Assembly (NCBI RefSeq): GCF_026016445.1
Contig: NZ_CP096147.1
Span: 1,214,501-1,278,500 of the forward strand
From: Cognatishimia activa
Lineage (GTDB): Bacteria > Pseudomonadota > Alphaproteobacteria > Rhodobacterales > Rhodobacteraceae
Length of the DNA: 64,000 nucleotides
Direction of reading: 5' to 3'
Shown: positions 32,076-40,316 of the stretch, one piece after another
How positions within the stretch are numbered: position 1 is the stretch's first letter
How the letters are laid out: each line of letters begins with the position of its first letter
Notes under the pieces: generated by a model
What the model was told of the DNA's origin: nothing
Database searches by the model: none
The model's input: only the letters and a program-made list of their open reading frames with translations
Position numbers and translations under genes: made by a program

Positions 32076-32092
32076 ATCATACTTAGTATGAT
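32076..32092. promoter_or_regulatory. Perfect 17-bp palindrome, likely HxlR operator
   Basis: ATCATACT-T-AGTATGAT is a perfect inverted repeat with 8-base arms, 47 bp before the hxlR-type start. The half-site ATCATACT occurs again at 32130-32137, just before the start codon. HxlR proteins are dimeric winged-helix regulators that often control themselves, so this is probably the binding site (inference). Confidence 0.6.
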
Positions 32093-32138
32093 TATAACCA
32101 TAAACCCGCAATTCACACCTAGTCTGAATATCATACTA

Positions 32139-32498
32139 ATGGAAATATCTGAAAAACGACCTGATCCAGTTGTACATTGCCAGTCCCTAGTTGGTGGCAA
32201 ATGGAAACTCCTGATCCTCTACGTCATCAAATCCGGCAGCAATCGCTTTGGCGCGATGCAAAGAGAGATCCCTGGCATCACAAAACAGATGCTGACACAG
32301 CAACTGCGGGAACTTGAGGCTGATGGGCTTCTGGATCGTAAGATATTCGCAGAGATCCCACCACGCGTTGAATACACCATGACCAAGCGTGGTCGTTCGC
32401 TTCTTCCGATCGTAGATGCGATGAAAACTTGGGGGGAATGGGATCTTGCGGCGGATGATAACGACAAAGACCGCTATCAATTGGCAATGAATTTCTAA
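32139..32498 (+). CDS. HxlR-family transcriptional regulator
   Basis: The 119-residue protein is a winged-helix HxlR/YodB-type regulator: HCQSLVGGKWKLLILYVI, FGAMQREIPGITKQMLTQQLRELEADGLL and PPRVEYTMTKRGRSLLP. The conserved N-terminal Cys of this family (Cys14) is present and in some members senses thiol-reactive compounds. The frame is open from 31947, but family length favours the ATG at 32139. No good ribosome site precedes it; instead a copy of the palindrome half-site ends one base before the ATG. A small periplasmic protein gene follows by 77 bp. Confidence 0.85.
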   Translation: MEISEKRPDPVVHCQSLVGGKWKLLILYVIKSGSNRFGAMQREIPGITKQMLTQQLRELEADGLLDRKIFAEIPPRVEYTMTKRGRSLLPIVDAMKTWGEWDLAADDNDKDRYQLAMNF

Positions 32499-32575
32499 TT
32501 CGCTTTTATTTCCCAATTAAATTTGTCAGGTATTTCGGTGTCACGATTCGTGGCACCTATTGAAAGGATATACTG

Positions 32576-32851
32576 ATGAGAACATTGTTATTGGCTGGAT
32601 TTATCAGCCTCGGCTCCATGGCCCAAGCAGGTACAGAAGCCCTGCCCCTGACTTATGAAACTTTTGAAGTTTCCGTTCCGCATATGGATTTGGAAAACTG
32701 CCCGAGCGGAATGGATGTGACCAACGCATTTTGCCGCGCAACTCTACATCATGAAGAGTTCCACGTATTCGCATTCTCTTATGATAATGAAAGCCCATTG
32801 GTTGGCTTCAAAACTTACTCTGCAGAAGGGCTTGATGCGCTGCTGAAGTAA
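32576..32851 (+). CDS. Small periplasmic protein, unknown function
   Basis: The 91-residue protein has a signal peptide with a likely cut after SMAQA, leaving about 73 residues. The mature part holds Cys42 and Cys53 and a His cluster (CRATLHHEEFHVF), which could form a disulfide or bind metal; this is only suggestive. AAAGGA lies about 9 bases before the ATG. It lies downstream of the HxlR-type gene on the same strand and upstream of the ABC-F gene. I do not recognise the family. Confidence 0.72.
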   Translation: MRTLLLAGFISLGSMAQAGTEALPLTYETFEVSVPHMDLENCPSGMDVTNAFCRATLHHEEFHVFAFSYDNESPLVGFKTYSAEGLDALLK

Positions 32852-32898
32852 GCAAATGCGATTGACAAGCCACGCCGCGTCATAGACTGCTCGCAGCC

Positions 32899-34752
32899 AT
32901 GTTACGTATTCAGGATATCTCCTACAAAGTCGAAGGCCGTTCTTTGTTTGAAGACGCGTCAGCGACGATTCCGACGGGCCATAAGGTCGGTCTGATTGGC
33001 CGCAATGGTGCAGGCAAAACCACGCTGTTTCGTCTGATCCGCGGTGAATTAGCGCTAGAAGGCGGTACGATCTCCCTGCCAGCACGAGCGAAGATCGGCG
33101 GTGTGTCGCAAGAGGTTCCAAGCAACGAAGTATCTTTGATAAATACGGTTTTGGCGGCTGACACGGAACGCGCTTCTTTGTTGGCAGAGTCCGAAACAGC
33201 CACCGATCCGGAGCGTATCGCTGAGATTCAGACGCGCCTGACAGACATCGACGCCTGGAGTGCCGAAGCGCGCGCCAGTTCGATCCTTAAAGGTCTTGGG
33301 TTTGATGACGCAGATCAGCTTAAGCCATGCTCTGCCTATTCTGGCGGTTGGCGCATGCGCGTTGCATTGGCTGCTGTTCTGTTTTCAGAGCCAGATTACC
33401 TACTGCTCGACGAGCCGACCAACTATCTGGACCTTGAAGGGGCGCTTTGGCTGGAAAACTATCTGGTCAAATACCCGCACACGGTTCTGATCATTTCCCA
33501 CGACCGGGAACTTCTGAACCGCTCGGTGAACGGTATCCTGCATCTGGATGAGCGTCGTCTGACCTACTACACTGGCGTTTACGATCAATTCGTGGATCAA
33601 AGGAACGCACAGCGGGCCGTTCAGGCCGCGGCGGCTAAAAAGCAAGACGCGCAGCGTGCGCATTTGCAGGCCTTTGTTGATCGTTTTAAAGCCAAAGCCA
33701 GCAAGGCAAAACAGGCGCAGAGCCGTGTGAAAATGCTGGAAAAAATGAAGCCCATTACAGCGCCGGAAGATGCGGCACGTGTGGTTTTCACCTTTCCCCA
33801 ACCAGACGAGCTGTCGCCGCCAATTATCTCTACTGAAGGCGCCTCCGTCGGCTATGGCGACACTGTCGTTCTGAAGAACCTTGATCTGCGTATCGATCAG
33901 GATGATCGCATCGCTTTGCTGGGTAAAAACGGTCAGGGTAAATCCACACTGGCGAAATTGCTGTCCGGCCGCTTGGAAAAAATGGGTGGCAAATACGCCA
34001 AGTCCAACAAGCTTAAGATCGGATTCTTTGCGCAGCATCAGGTAGATGAGCTTTATGTTGATGAAACACCCATCCAACACCTGATGCGCGAGCGCGGTCA
34101 TGAAGGACAGGCGCGCATTCGGGCGCGTCTCGCTGGTTTTGGTCTTGGAGCCGCCCAAGCGGACACGGAAGTTGGGCGTCTCTCTGGTGGGCAAAAGGCA
34201 CGTCTGTCGCTGTTGCTGGCCACATTGGATGCACCGCAACTGCTGATCCTCGACGAACCGACAAACCATTTGGACATCGAAAGCCGGGAAGCTTTGGTGG
34301 AAGCGCTAACTGCCTACAAGGGTGCTGTCATTCTGGTCAGTCACGATATGCACCTTTTGTCTTTGGTCGCAGATCGTCTGTGGCTGGTGAACGACGGGAC
34401 GGTCAAACCCTATGAGGAAGACCTTGCAGCCTATCGCAAGTTGCTTTTGGCCGCTGACAAGCCTGCCAATTCCAAGAATAAGCCCGCGAAACCGCCGGCT
34501 AAAAAAGCCACTCGTGACGTGATTTTGGCTCTGCGTGCCGAGGTTCGAAAATGCGAAGCGCGCATTGAAAAGCTGACTGAGATGAGTGATAAACTCTCTA
34601 AGAAACTCGCGGACCAGTCGCTCTATGAGGATGGTCGATTGGACGAGATGGAAGTCTGGCAAAAGAAGTATGGCGAAGTCATGGAAGCACAGGATCGTGC
34701 CGAAGAGCTTTGGATGACTGCGCTGGAAAAGCTTGAAAAAGCTGAGAGTTAA
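32899..34752 (+). CDS. ABC-F family ATPase (YheS/Uup-like)
   Basis: The 617-residue protein has two ATPase domains and no membrane segments. The first has Walker A GRNGAGKT (34-41), signature YSGGWRMR and LLDEPTNYLDLE (169-180). The second has GKNGQGKS and LSGGQKAR with LILDEPTNHLDIE. The linker between them is basic and helical (KAKASKAKQAQSRVKMLEKMK), and a C-terminal coiled coil follows. ABC-F proteins act on the ribosome, rescuing stalled complexes or resisting ribosome-targeting drugs. Which subgroup applies here is not certain. Confidence 0.92.
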   Translation: MLRIQDISYKVEGRSLFEDASATIPTGHKVGLIGRNGAGKTTLFRLIRGELALEGGTISLPARAKIGGVSQEVPSNEVSLINTVLAADTERASLLAESETATDPERIAEIQTRLTDIDAWSAEARASSILKGLGFDDADQLKPCSAYSGGWRMRVALAAVLFSEPDYLLLDEPTNYLDLEGALWLENYLVKYPHTVLIISHDRELLNRSVNGILHLDERRLTYYTGVYDQFVDQRNAQRAVQAAAAKKQDAQRAHLQAFVDRFKAKASKAKQAQSRVKMLEKMKPITAPEDAARVVFTFPQPDELSPPIISTEGASVGYGDTVVLKNLDLRIDQDDRIALLGKNGQGKSTLAKLLSGRLEKMGGKYAKSNKLKIGFFAQHQVDELYVDETPIQHLMRERGHEGQARIRARLAGFGLGAAQADTEVGRLSGGQKARLSLLLATLDAPQLLILDEPTNHLDIESREALVEALTAYKGAVILVSHDMHLLSLVADRLWLVNDGTVKPYEEDLAAYRKLLLAADKPANSKNKPAKPPAKKATRDVILALRAEVRKCEARIEKLTEMSDKLSKKLADQSLYEDGRLDEMEVWQKKYGEVMEAQDRAEELWMTALEKLEKAES

Positions 34753-34769
34753 GACTTAGGGTCACCGTC

Positions 34770-35399
34770 ATGGATACCGCGTTTTTGATCACGTCCTTCG
34801 CGACGCTCTTTGTGATTATTGACCCGATTGGATTGCTACCAATCTTCATCGCTTTGACACCAGGCATGTCAGCGGCGCAACGGCGTGCGATTGCCTTTCG
34901 GGCAAGCATTGTTGCCTTCATGATCCTTGCGCTCTTTGCGTTTTTTGGCGAGGCCGTGCTTGGATTTATCGGCATTTCAATGCCCGCTTTCCGCATAGCG
35001 GGGGGCGCGCTTTTGTTTTTGACCGCGTTAGACATGCTATTTGAACGCCGCACCAAGCGGCGCGAAGATCAGGCGCATGAAAATGAGGAATACGACAGTT
35101 CCAGCGATCCATCTGTCTTTCCTCTGGCAATCCCGTTAATTGCCGGCCCGGGTTCGATCGCGACCGTCATTCTACTTGCGGGGCAAACCCCTGGCATTCA
35201 AGGTACTTTTCTGGTTTTGGGTGTCGCACTTGCAGTGATTATTTCAGCGATTTTGCTGTTCCTTGCTGGTGGCATTTTGGAACGAGCGCTCGGAAAAGTG
35301 GGCATCACCGTTGTCACGCGCTTGCTCGGTATGTTGTTGGCTGCGCTTTCCATCCAGTTCATTCTCGACGGGCTGAAAGCCTTTGGTTTCGCCTCGTAA
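34770..35399 (+). CDS. MarC-family integral membrane protein
   Basis: At 209 residues with six predicted helices this is a MarC/YhgN protein: the start FATLFVIIDPIGLLPIF, the cytoplasmic loop with FERRTKRREDQAHEN and the second repeat FPLAIPLIAGPGSIATVIL. The family was once thought to confer drug resistance but its role is unsettled; a role as amino acid carrier has been suggested. It starts 17 bp after the ABC-F stop, so the two are probably co-transcribed. Confidence 0.9.
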   Translation: MDTAFLITSFATLFVIIDPIGLLPIFIALTPGMSAAQRRAIAFRASIVAFMILALFAFFGEAVLGFIGISMPAFRIAGGALLFLTALDMLFERRTKRREDQAHENEEYDSSSDPSVFPLAIPLIAGPGSIATVILLAGQTPGIQGTFLVLGVALAVIISAILLFLAGGILERALGKVGITVVTRLLGMLLAALSIQFILDGLKAFGFAS

Positions 35400-35438
35400 C
35401 AGCCAAGTACACTTCCTATATGACTGATTGGAGGCTTT

Positions 35439-36026
35439 ATGGATCACTTCTCAGTCGGACATTTAATTTACCTGGTGGTTTTGACTGCCATGGTGCTGTT
35501 TTGGTTCTTCTCTGATGCCCGACAATCGCTCGGAAAATCCCTGCAGCACGCAGTGGCATGGGGGTTAATTTTCCTAGGTGTGATTGCTGCGGTGTCGATG
35601 TGGGATGGAATCAAGGCAGCTCTTGTCGGTGAGCCTCAGCGCATCGTCTATGCCGATACGCCCGCAATCGAGATCCCCCTTCGGTCCGATGGTCATTACT
35701 ACCTGACTGCTGAGTTGAACGGATCATTGATTGATTTCGTTGTCGACACCGGGGCGACTTCGATAGTTCTAAATCAGTCAGATGCGAAACGTGCTGGGAT
35801 CGACCCAGCCGATCTTCGGTTCAATGGTCGTGCGCGGACTGCAAATGGTACAGTCGCGACAGCGACCGTTGTGATCGATGACTTTGCTGTTGGCCCGTTT
35901 CGCGATAAGAATGTTGTCGCACAGGTCAACCAAGGGGAGCTCGACGTTTCACTTTTAGGGATGACCTACTTGTCGAAATATGGGGAAATCGTCATCTCGG
36001 GCGGCAAGATGATCCTATCGAGATAG
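35439..36026 (+). CDS. Membrane-anchored retropepsin-like aspartic protease
   Basis: The 195-residue protein has two N-terminal helices (about 7-24 and 40-58) and a single-lobe aspartic protease domain with the catalytic triplet DTGATS at 103-108 and the hydrophobic LLGMTYLSKY motif. It matches the TIGR02281 clan AA group. Being single-lobed, it should work as a dimer. Caulobacter PerP, which cuts the polarity factor PodJ in the periplasm, is a related aspartic protease; equivalence is not shown. It converges on holC with a 14-bp gap. Confidence 0.85.
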   Translation: MDHFSVGHLIYLVVLTAMVLFWFFSDARQSLGKSLQHAVAWGLIFLGVIAAVSMWDGIKAALVGEPQRIVYADTPAIEIPLRSDGHYYLTAELNGSLIDFVVDTGATSIVLNQSDAKRAGIDPADLRFNGRARTANGTVATATVVIDDFAVGPFRDKNVVAQVNQGELDVSLLGMTYLSKYGEIVISGGKMILSR

Positions 36027-36040
36027 ATGAGAAATGGCTG

Positions 36041-36508
36041 TTAACCAGCTGTCTTTTCAGCTTTCTTCTCCCACCGGCCGCTTTCTTCTGACCAGTATTG
36101 AGCTGAACAACCCGCATCTGTCAGTGCTTTCCACTGGCTTCGTGCACGGGCGACGGCTTCTTCATCCAGACCATCAAAAAGCACACAGGTGCGTTCGTAG
36201 GATTGCACGTCCTCGGCGCTGACTTCAGCCCCATCGACTGTCATGACGCAGGCGGCGTTATTGGCATTTGTGGCATCCGTCGACAGCAAGATCGGCTGAA
36301 GCGCATCATGTGAGCCGCTGGCCTGGCCATGGGGCAGAAAGTCCTCTTCCCGCCCCAACCAGAGTTTCTGATCAAGCCAATCCATTCGTGATGCGTCTTT
36401 GCCACGCACAATCACCCGCCAACCCGCACCGCGTGCTTTTGCAAGTAACATCGGAAGGGCAACCTCAAGCGGGCTTTGTGTCAGGTGGTAAAAATACGCG
36501 GCACCCAT
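36041..36508 (-). CDS. holC: DNA polymerase III chi subunit
   Basis: The 155-residue protein starts MGAAYFYHLTQSPLEVALPMLLAKA and contains LWLGREEDFLPHGQASG, both typical of HolC, which links the clamp loader to SSB. The C-terminus is Lys-rich. It begins 3 bp after the pepA stop, and the pepA-holC pairing is common in proteobacteria. Confidence 0.9.
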   Translation of the reverse strand: MGAAYFYHLTQSPLEVALPMLLAKARGAGWRVIVRGKDASRMDWLDQKLWLGREEDFLPHGQASGSHDALQPILLSTDATNANNAACVMTVDGAEVSAEDVQSYERTCVLFDGLDEEAVARARSQWKALTDAGCSAQYWSEESGRWEKKAEKTAG

Positions 36509-36511
36509 GGA

Positions 36512-37978
36512 TCAGTCTTTGATTTCAAAGCGGTCTGAAACCAGACGGTTCAGAGCCAGAACACCCCATCCAGATGCCCCTTTAGGCGCATAGGTGGTGT
36601 CTGTCTTGGTGCTAGCGACACCGGCGATATCCAAGTGAATCCAAGGGGTTTCATCCTGAACAAAGCGGTGCAGGAACTCTGCTGCAGTGATGGATCCCGC
36701 TGCGCGACCACCCACGTTCTTCACGTCTGCAATGCGAGACTTCAGCAGATCAGCATAGGCTTTGCCCAGAGGCATCTGCCAAGCGCCCTCGCCTTCATTG
36801 CCAGCCGCTTTCAGGAAGGCTTTTGCAAAGCCATCGTCATTCGAGAAAACACCCGCATTCTCATGACCCAATCCGATAATGATGGCACCCGTGAGTGTCG
36901 CGAGGTCGATCATGGCCGAAGGTTTGAAAGTTTCTTGTGCATAGTGCATCACGTCACAAAGCACCAAGCGGCCTTCTGCATCAGTGTTGATCACTTCGAT
37001 GGTGTCACCCTTCATGGATGTCACAACATCGCCCGGACGGGTCGCATTGCCAGAAGGCATGTTCTCCACCAAACCAACGAGGCCAACGACATTGGCTTTC
37101 GCCTTGCGTAACGCCAACGACCGCATAGTGCCGGCAACAACGCCTGCGCCGCCCATATCCATGGTCATGTCTTCCATGCCACCAGCTGGCTTCAGGGAAA
37201 TACCACCGGTATCAAAGACCACGCCTTTGCCGACCAGTGCCAGTGGCGCAGTTCCATCTTCACCACCCATCCATTTCATCACGACAACTTTGGACGGGCT
37301 GACGCTGCCTTGCCCCACTGAGAGCAGCGCACCCATACCGAGTTCTGCAAGCTTGTCCTCTTCAAGCACTTCAACTTCCAGACCCAGATCGCTCATCGCA
37401 ACAAGGCGGTTCGCAAAATCCTCTGTTGTCAAAACGTTTGCAGGTTCATTCACCAGATCACGTGTAAAGAATGCGCCCTCAGCGATCGCCAAAAGCGGTG
37501 CTGCTTTCTCTTTCACTTCGTCAGGTTTGGTCACCATGACCGTCACAGCGCGCGCGTCGTCCGCAGCTTCTGCGGTTTTATGAGCGTCAAAACCATAGTC
37601 CCTGAGCGCCAGACCAAGGACGATTTGTTCGGCTTTGTTGTGGTTGCCAAGACAAACCAAGACATTGTCTTTGCCGCGTTTTTTCGCAAGAGCAACGCCT
37701 GCAGCACGGGCCTCTTCCTGAGTGGCGCGTTTATCCAGGCAGATTACATCGACTGCATTCGCCGCCATACCGACGGGATAGGCAAGAACGCGCGCATCTC
37801 CGGCTTTAAGCTCATCTTCCGATAGGCGAGCAACAGCGCCCTTAGTCAACCTATTGACGCGTCGCGCTGCGTTATCCATGCGCCCATCTGGTGTAACCAG
37901 AATGGCCACTCGGCCAGCAAATGTTGAGATTTCATCGATATTGACGTCTTCGAAAGTGAAAGTAACCGGTTTAACCAA
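36512..37978 (-). CDS. pepA: Leucyl aminopeptidase (M17)
   Basis: The 488-residue cytosolic metallopeptidase removes N-terminal residues from peptides. The two-zinc site and catalytic region are seen in GKGVVFDTGGISLKP, MKWMGG and INTDAEGRLVLCD. The N-terminal macro-like domain is present. E. coli PepA also binds DNA at cer sites; that is not predictable here. It is divergent from lptF. Confidence 0.96.
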   Translation of the reverse strand: MVKPVTFTFEDVNIDEISTFAGRVAILVTPDGRMDNAARRVNRLTKGAVARLSEDELKAGDARVLAYPVGMAANAVDVICLDKRATQEEARAAGVALAKKRGKDNVLVCLGNHNKAEQIVLGLALRDYGFDAHKTAEAADDARAVTVMVTKPDEVKEKAAPLLAIAEGAFFTRDLVNEPANVLTTEDFANRLVAMSDLGLEVEVLEEDKLAELGMGALLSVGQGSVSPSKVVVMKWMGGEDGTAPLALVGKGVVFDTGGISLKPAGGMEDMTMDMGGAGVVAGTMRSLALRKAKANVVGLVGLVENMPSGNATRPGDVVTSMKGDTIEVINTDAEGRLVLCDVMHYAQETFKPSAMIDLATLTGAIIIGLGHENAGVFSNDDGFAKAFLKAAGNEGEGAWQMPLGKAYADLLKSRIADVKNVGGRAAGSITAAEFLHRFVQDETPWIHLDIAGVASTKTDTTYAPKGASGWGVLALNRLVSDRFEIKD

Positions 37979-38106
37979 AACGCTGCTCCTATTCTGTTGC
38001 CAATAGTCCTAACCAATCCCTGAATTGATGACCAGATAGCAGTTTTCCCTCTTGGCCATTTGCTCTAATGTCGGGCGAAACATTGTTTTGCCTTGGGGGG
38101 CATCCA

Positions 38107-39225
38107 TTGAGCAGATTCGACCGCTATATGCTGTCGCAACTAATGATGCTGTTTGGCTTCTTTGCGCTGGTGCTGGTCTCCGTCTACTGGGTGAACCGGG
38201 CGGTGATCCTGTTCGACCGGTTGATTGCCGATGGCCAACCGATTTCAACCTTCATCGAATTCACCGTGCTCAGCCTGCCTGCAGTGATTAAATTGGTTCT
38301 CCCTATCGCGAGTTTCGCTGCTGCAACCTACGTGACCAACAGACTGAGCAGCGAGAGCGAGCTGGTCGTGATGCAGTCCACGGGTTTCAGCCCATGGCGA
38401 TTAGCGCGCCCTGTGATGACCTTTGGTGTGTTGGTCGGATTTATGATGGCGGCGCTTTCGCTCTTCCTGACGCCCCTGAGCCTCACCCAATTGGATCAAC
38501 GCGAACGCGAAGTCGCTGAGAATGCAACCGCTCGGCTATTGACGGAGGGGACGTTCCTTCAACCGACCGCAGGTGTGGTTTTCTATATTCGCGATATCTC
38601 CTCTGACGGGGTTTTACATGATGTGTTCTTGTCTGATCAAAGCGATCCGGAACAGAATGTGACCTATACGGCGAACGAAGCCTATCTTGTGAAGGCAGAC
38701 ACAGGTCCTAAGCTCATCATGGTGAATGGCCTCGCCCAGATCGTCACAAAGAGCGATCAGCGCCTTTTCACCACCAATTTCGCCGATTTCACCTATGACA
38801 TCAGTGATTTACTTGGCAGCACGAGCAACACACGTAAATCCTTGGAGCGCACTGCGACCTTTGATTTGATCATAAGACCTGCGGAAGTCTCGACGCTCCT
38901 CAGCCTGCCAGAGGGTTGGATTGTTGCTGAACTCCATAGCCGGATCGTGCAGATCATCACCTGTGTTGTGGTTTCCCTGATCGGTTTTTCTACGTTGATC
39001 GTCGGAGGTTTTAGCCGTTTTGGTGTTTGGCAGAATATCGTCTACGCCTTTGCGATTTTGATCACACTCGAAGCCCTGAAAAACGGCGTAACAGATCCGG
39101 TTAGACGGGACGCCGATATGTGGCCGCTCATGTATGCACCCTCACTAGTCGGTGGTCTTTTGATTGTCGCTATGCTTTACAGCCGAACCCGATCAGGACG
39201 TGCTAGAAGGGCGGTGACCACGTGA
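38107..39225 (+). CDS. lptF: LPS export permease LptF
   Basis: The 372-residue YjgP/YjgQ-family protein, with LptG, forms the inner-membrane channel that moves lipopolysaccharide from the membrane into the Lpt bridge. It has three helices before (FDRYMLSQLMMLFGFFALV onward) and three after a large periplasmic jellyroll region. The frame is open from an ATG at 38068, but homologues begin SRFDRYML and GGGGGG lies about 6 bases before the TTG at 38107, so I choose TTG. It overlaps lptG by 4 bp. Confidence 0.93.
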   Translation: MSRFDRYMLSQLMMLFGFFALVLVSVYWVNRAVILFDRLIADGQPISTFIEFTVLSLPAVIKLVLPIASFAAATYVTNRLSSESELVVMQSTGFSPWRLARPVMTFGVLVGFMMAALSLFLTPLSLTQLDQREREVAENATARLLTEGTFLQPTAGVVFYIRDISSDGVLHDVFLSDQSDPEQNVTYTANEAYLVKADTGPKLIMVNGLAQIVTKSDQRLFTTNFADFTYDISDLLGSTSNTRKSLERTATFDLIIRPAEVSTLLSLPEGWIVAELHSRIVQIITCVVVSLIGFSTLIVGGFSRFGVWQNIVYAFAILITLEALKNGVTDPVRRDADMWPLMYAPSLVGGLLIVAMLYSRTRSGRARRAVTT

Positions 39226-40316
39226 CATTGTATTTCTACTTTGCACGAAAATTTCTTTTCTTTTTCATTGCGCTATCAGGTGTATTTGCAGCACTTTTGT
39301 TGCTGTTTGATCTCGTGGAACATCTGCGAGGATTTGATGCCTCAGAAGTCGGTTTCATTGGTATCTTCCAACTGATGCTGCTGAACATGCCGCAAGAGTT
39401 TTATCAGATCCTACCGCTGATCATGATCCTCAGCTCCCTTGCGCTTTTTCTAAACCTTTCTCGAAGCAGTGAATTGGTCGTCGCGAGAGCAAGTGGCAGG
39501 TCTGCCCTAACCTCTTTGATGTCTCCGATTGTTGTGGCCTTGTTGATCGGGATGATTGGGGTGACCACCTTTAACCCGATCGTCGCTGCAACGGCGAAGC
39601 GTTATGATGATCTTTCCGCCAGCATCAAACGGGGTGGTAGCAATGCGCTGACGTTCTCCCGTGAAGGTATTTGGTTGCGCCAAGGTGGCGAGACCGGTCA
39701 AACCGTGATTTTCGCAGTCGGTGCGAACCATGACGCAACGACATTGCGACAAGCAACTTTTGTAACCTATGATGGTTCAGGCCCAGTTCGTCGAATTGAA
39801 GCGGATCAGGCGCAACTTCAACTCGGATCCTGGCAGTTGAAGGATGCGAAAATCTGGCCCCTTGAACGCGGAAGCAACGCGGAATCTCTTGCCGAGGTCA
39901 AAGCGGACTTTACGCTTCCCACCAGCTTGACAGCGGAACAAATTCGAGACGGATTTGGCAAACCACGCACAGTGTCAGTTTGGGAGTTGCCTCGCCTAAT
40001 TTCACAGCTAGAAGAAGCAGGTTTTTCCGCTCGGCGTCATAAAATGTGGCTCCATATGGAGATGGCGCAGCCGATTTTCCTGATTGCTATGGTGATGGTT
40101 TCTGCCGCCTTTACCATGCGCCATACACGTATGGGTCGCACTGGTGTCGCCTCTCTTTTAGCGACAATGTCCGGCTTCGGCCTATACTACATTCGGAATT
40201 TCGCCCAAATTCTCGGTGAAAATGGCCAAATCCCAATTGAACTTGCCGCTTGGACTCCGCCGATCGCCAGCGTATTTCTTGCGATGGGCCTCTTATTACA
40301 TATGGAAGACGGATGA
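39222..40316 (+). CDS. lptG: LPS export permease LptG
   Basis: The 364-residue partner of LptF has the same six-helix plus jellyroll layout: start YFYFARKFLFFFIALSG, LMLLNMPQEFYQILPLIMILSS, and a C-terminal helix set with HMEMAQPIFLIAMVMVSAAF. It starts with GTG inside the lptF end and overlaps lptD by 4 bp (ATGA), so the three are translationally coupled. The ATPase LptB and lptC are not in the window. Confidence 0.93.
   Translation: MTLYFYFARKFLFFFIALSGVFAALLLLFDLVEHLRGFDASEVGFIGIFQLMLLNMPQEFYQILPLIMILSSLALFLNLSRSSELVVARASGRSALTSLMSPIVVALLIGMIGVTTFNPIVAATAKRYDDLSASIKRGGSNALTFSREGIWLRQGGETGQTVIFAVGANHDATTLRQATFVTYDGSGPVRRIEADQAQLQLGSWQLKDAKIWPLERGSNAESLAEVKADFTLPTSLTAEQIRDGFGKPRTVSVWELPRLISQLEEAGFSARRHKMWLHMEMAQPIFLIAMVMVSAAFTMRHTRMGRTGVASLLATMSGFGLYYIRNFAQILGENGQIPIELAAWTPPIASVFLAMGLLLHMEDG

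Noticed and set aside
33400-34269. 289-residue minus-strand ORF inside the ABC-F gene
   Set aside because: Antisense shadow.
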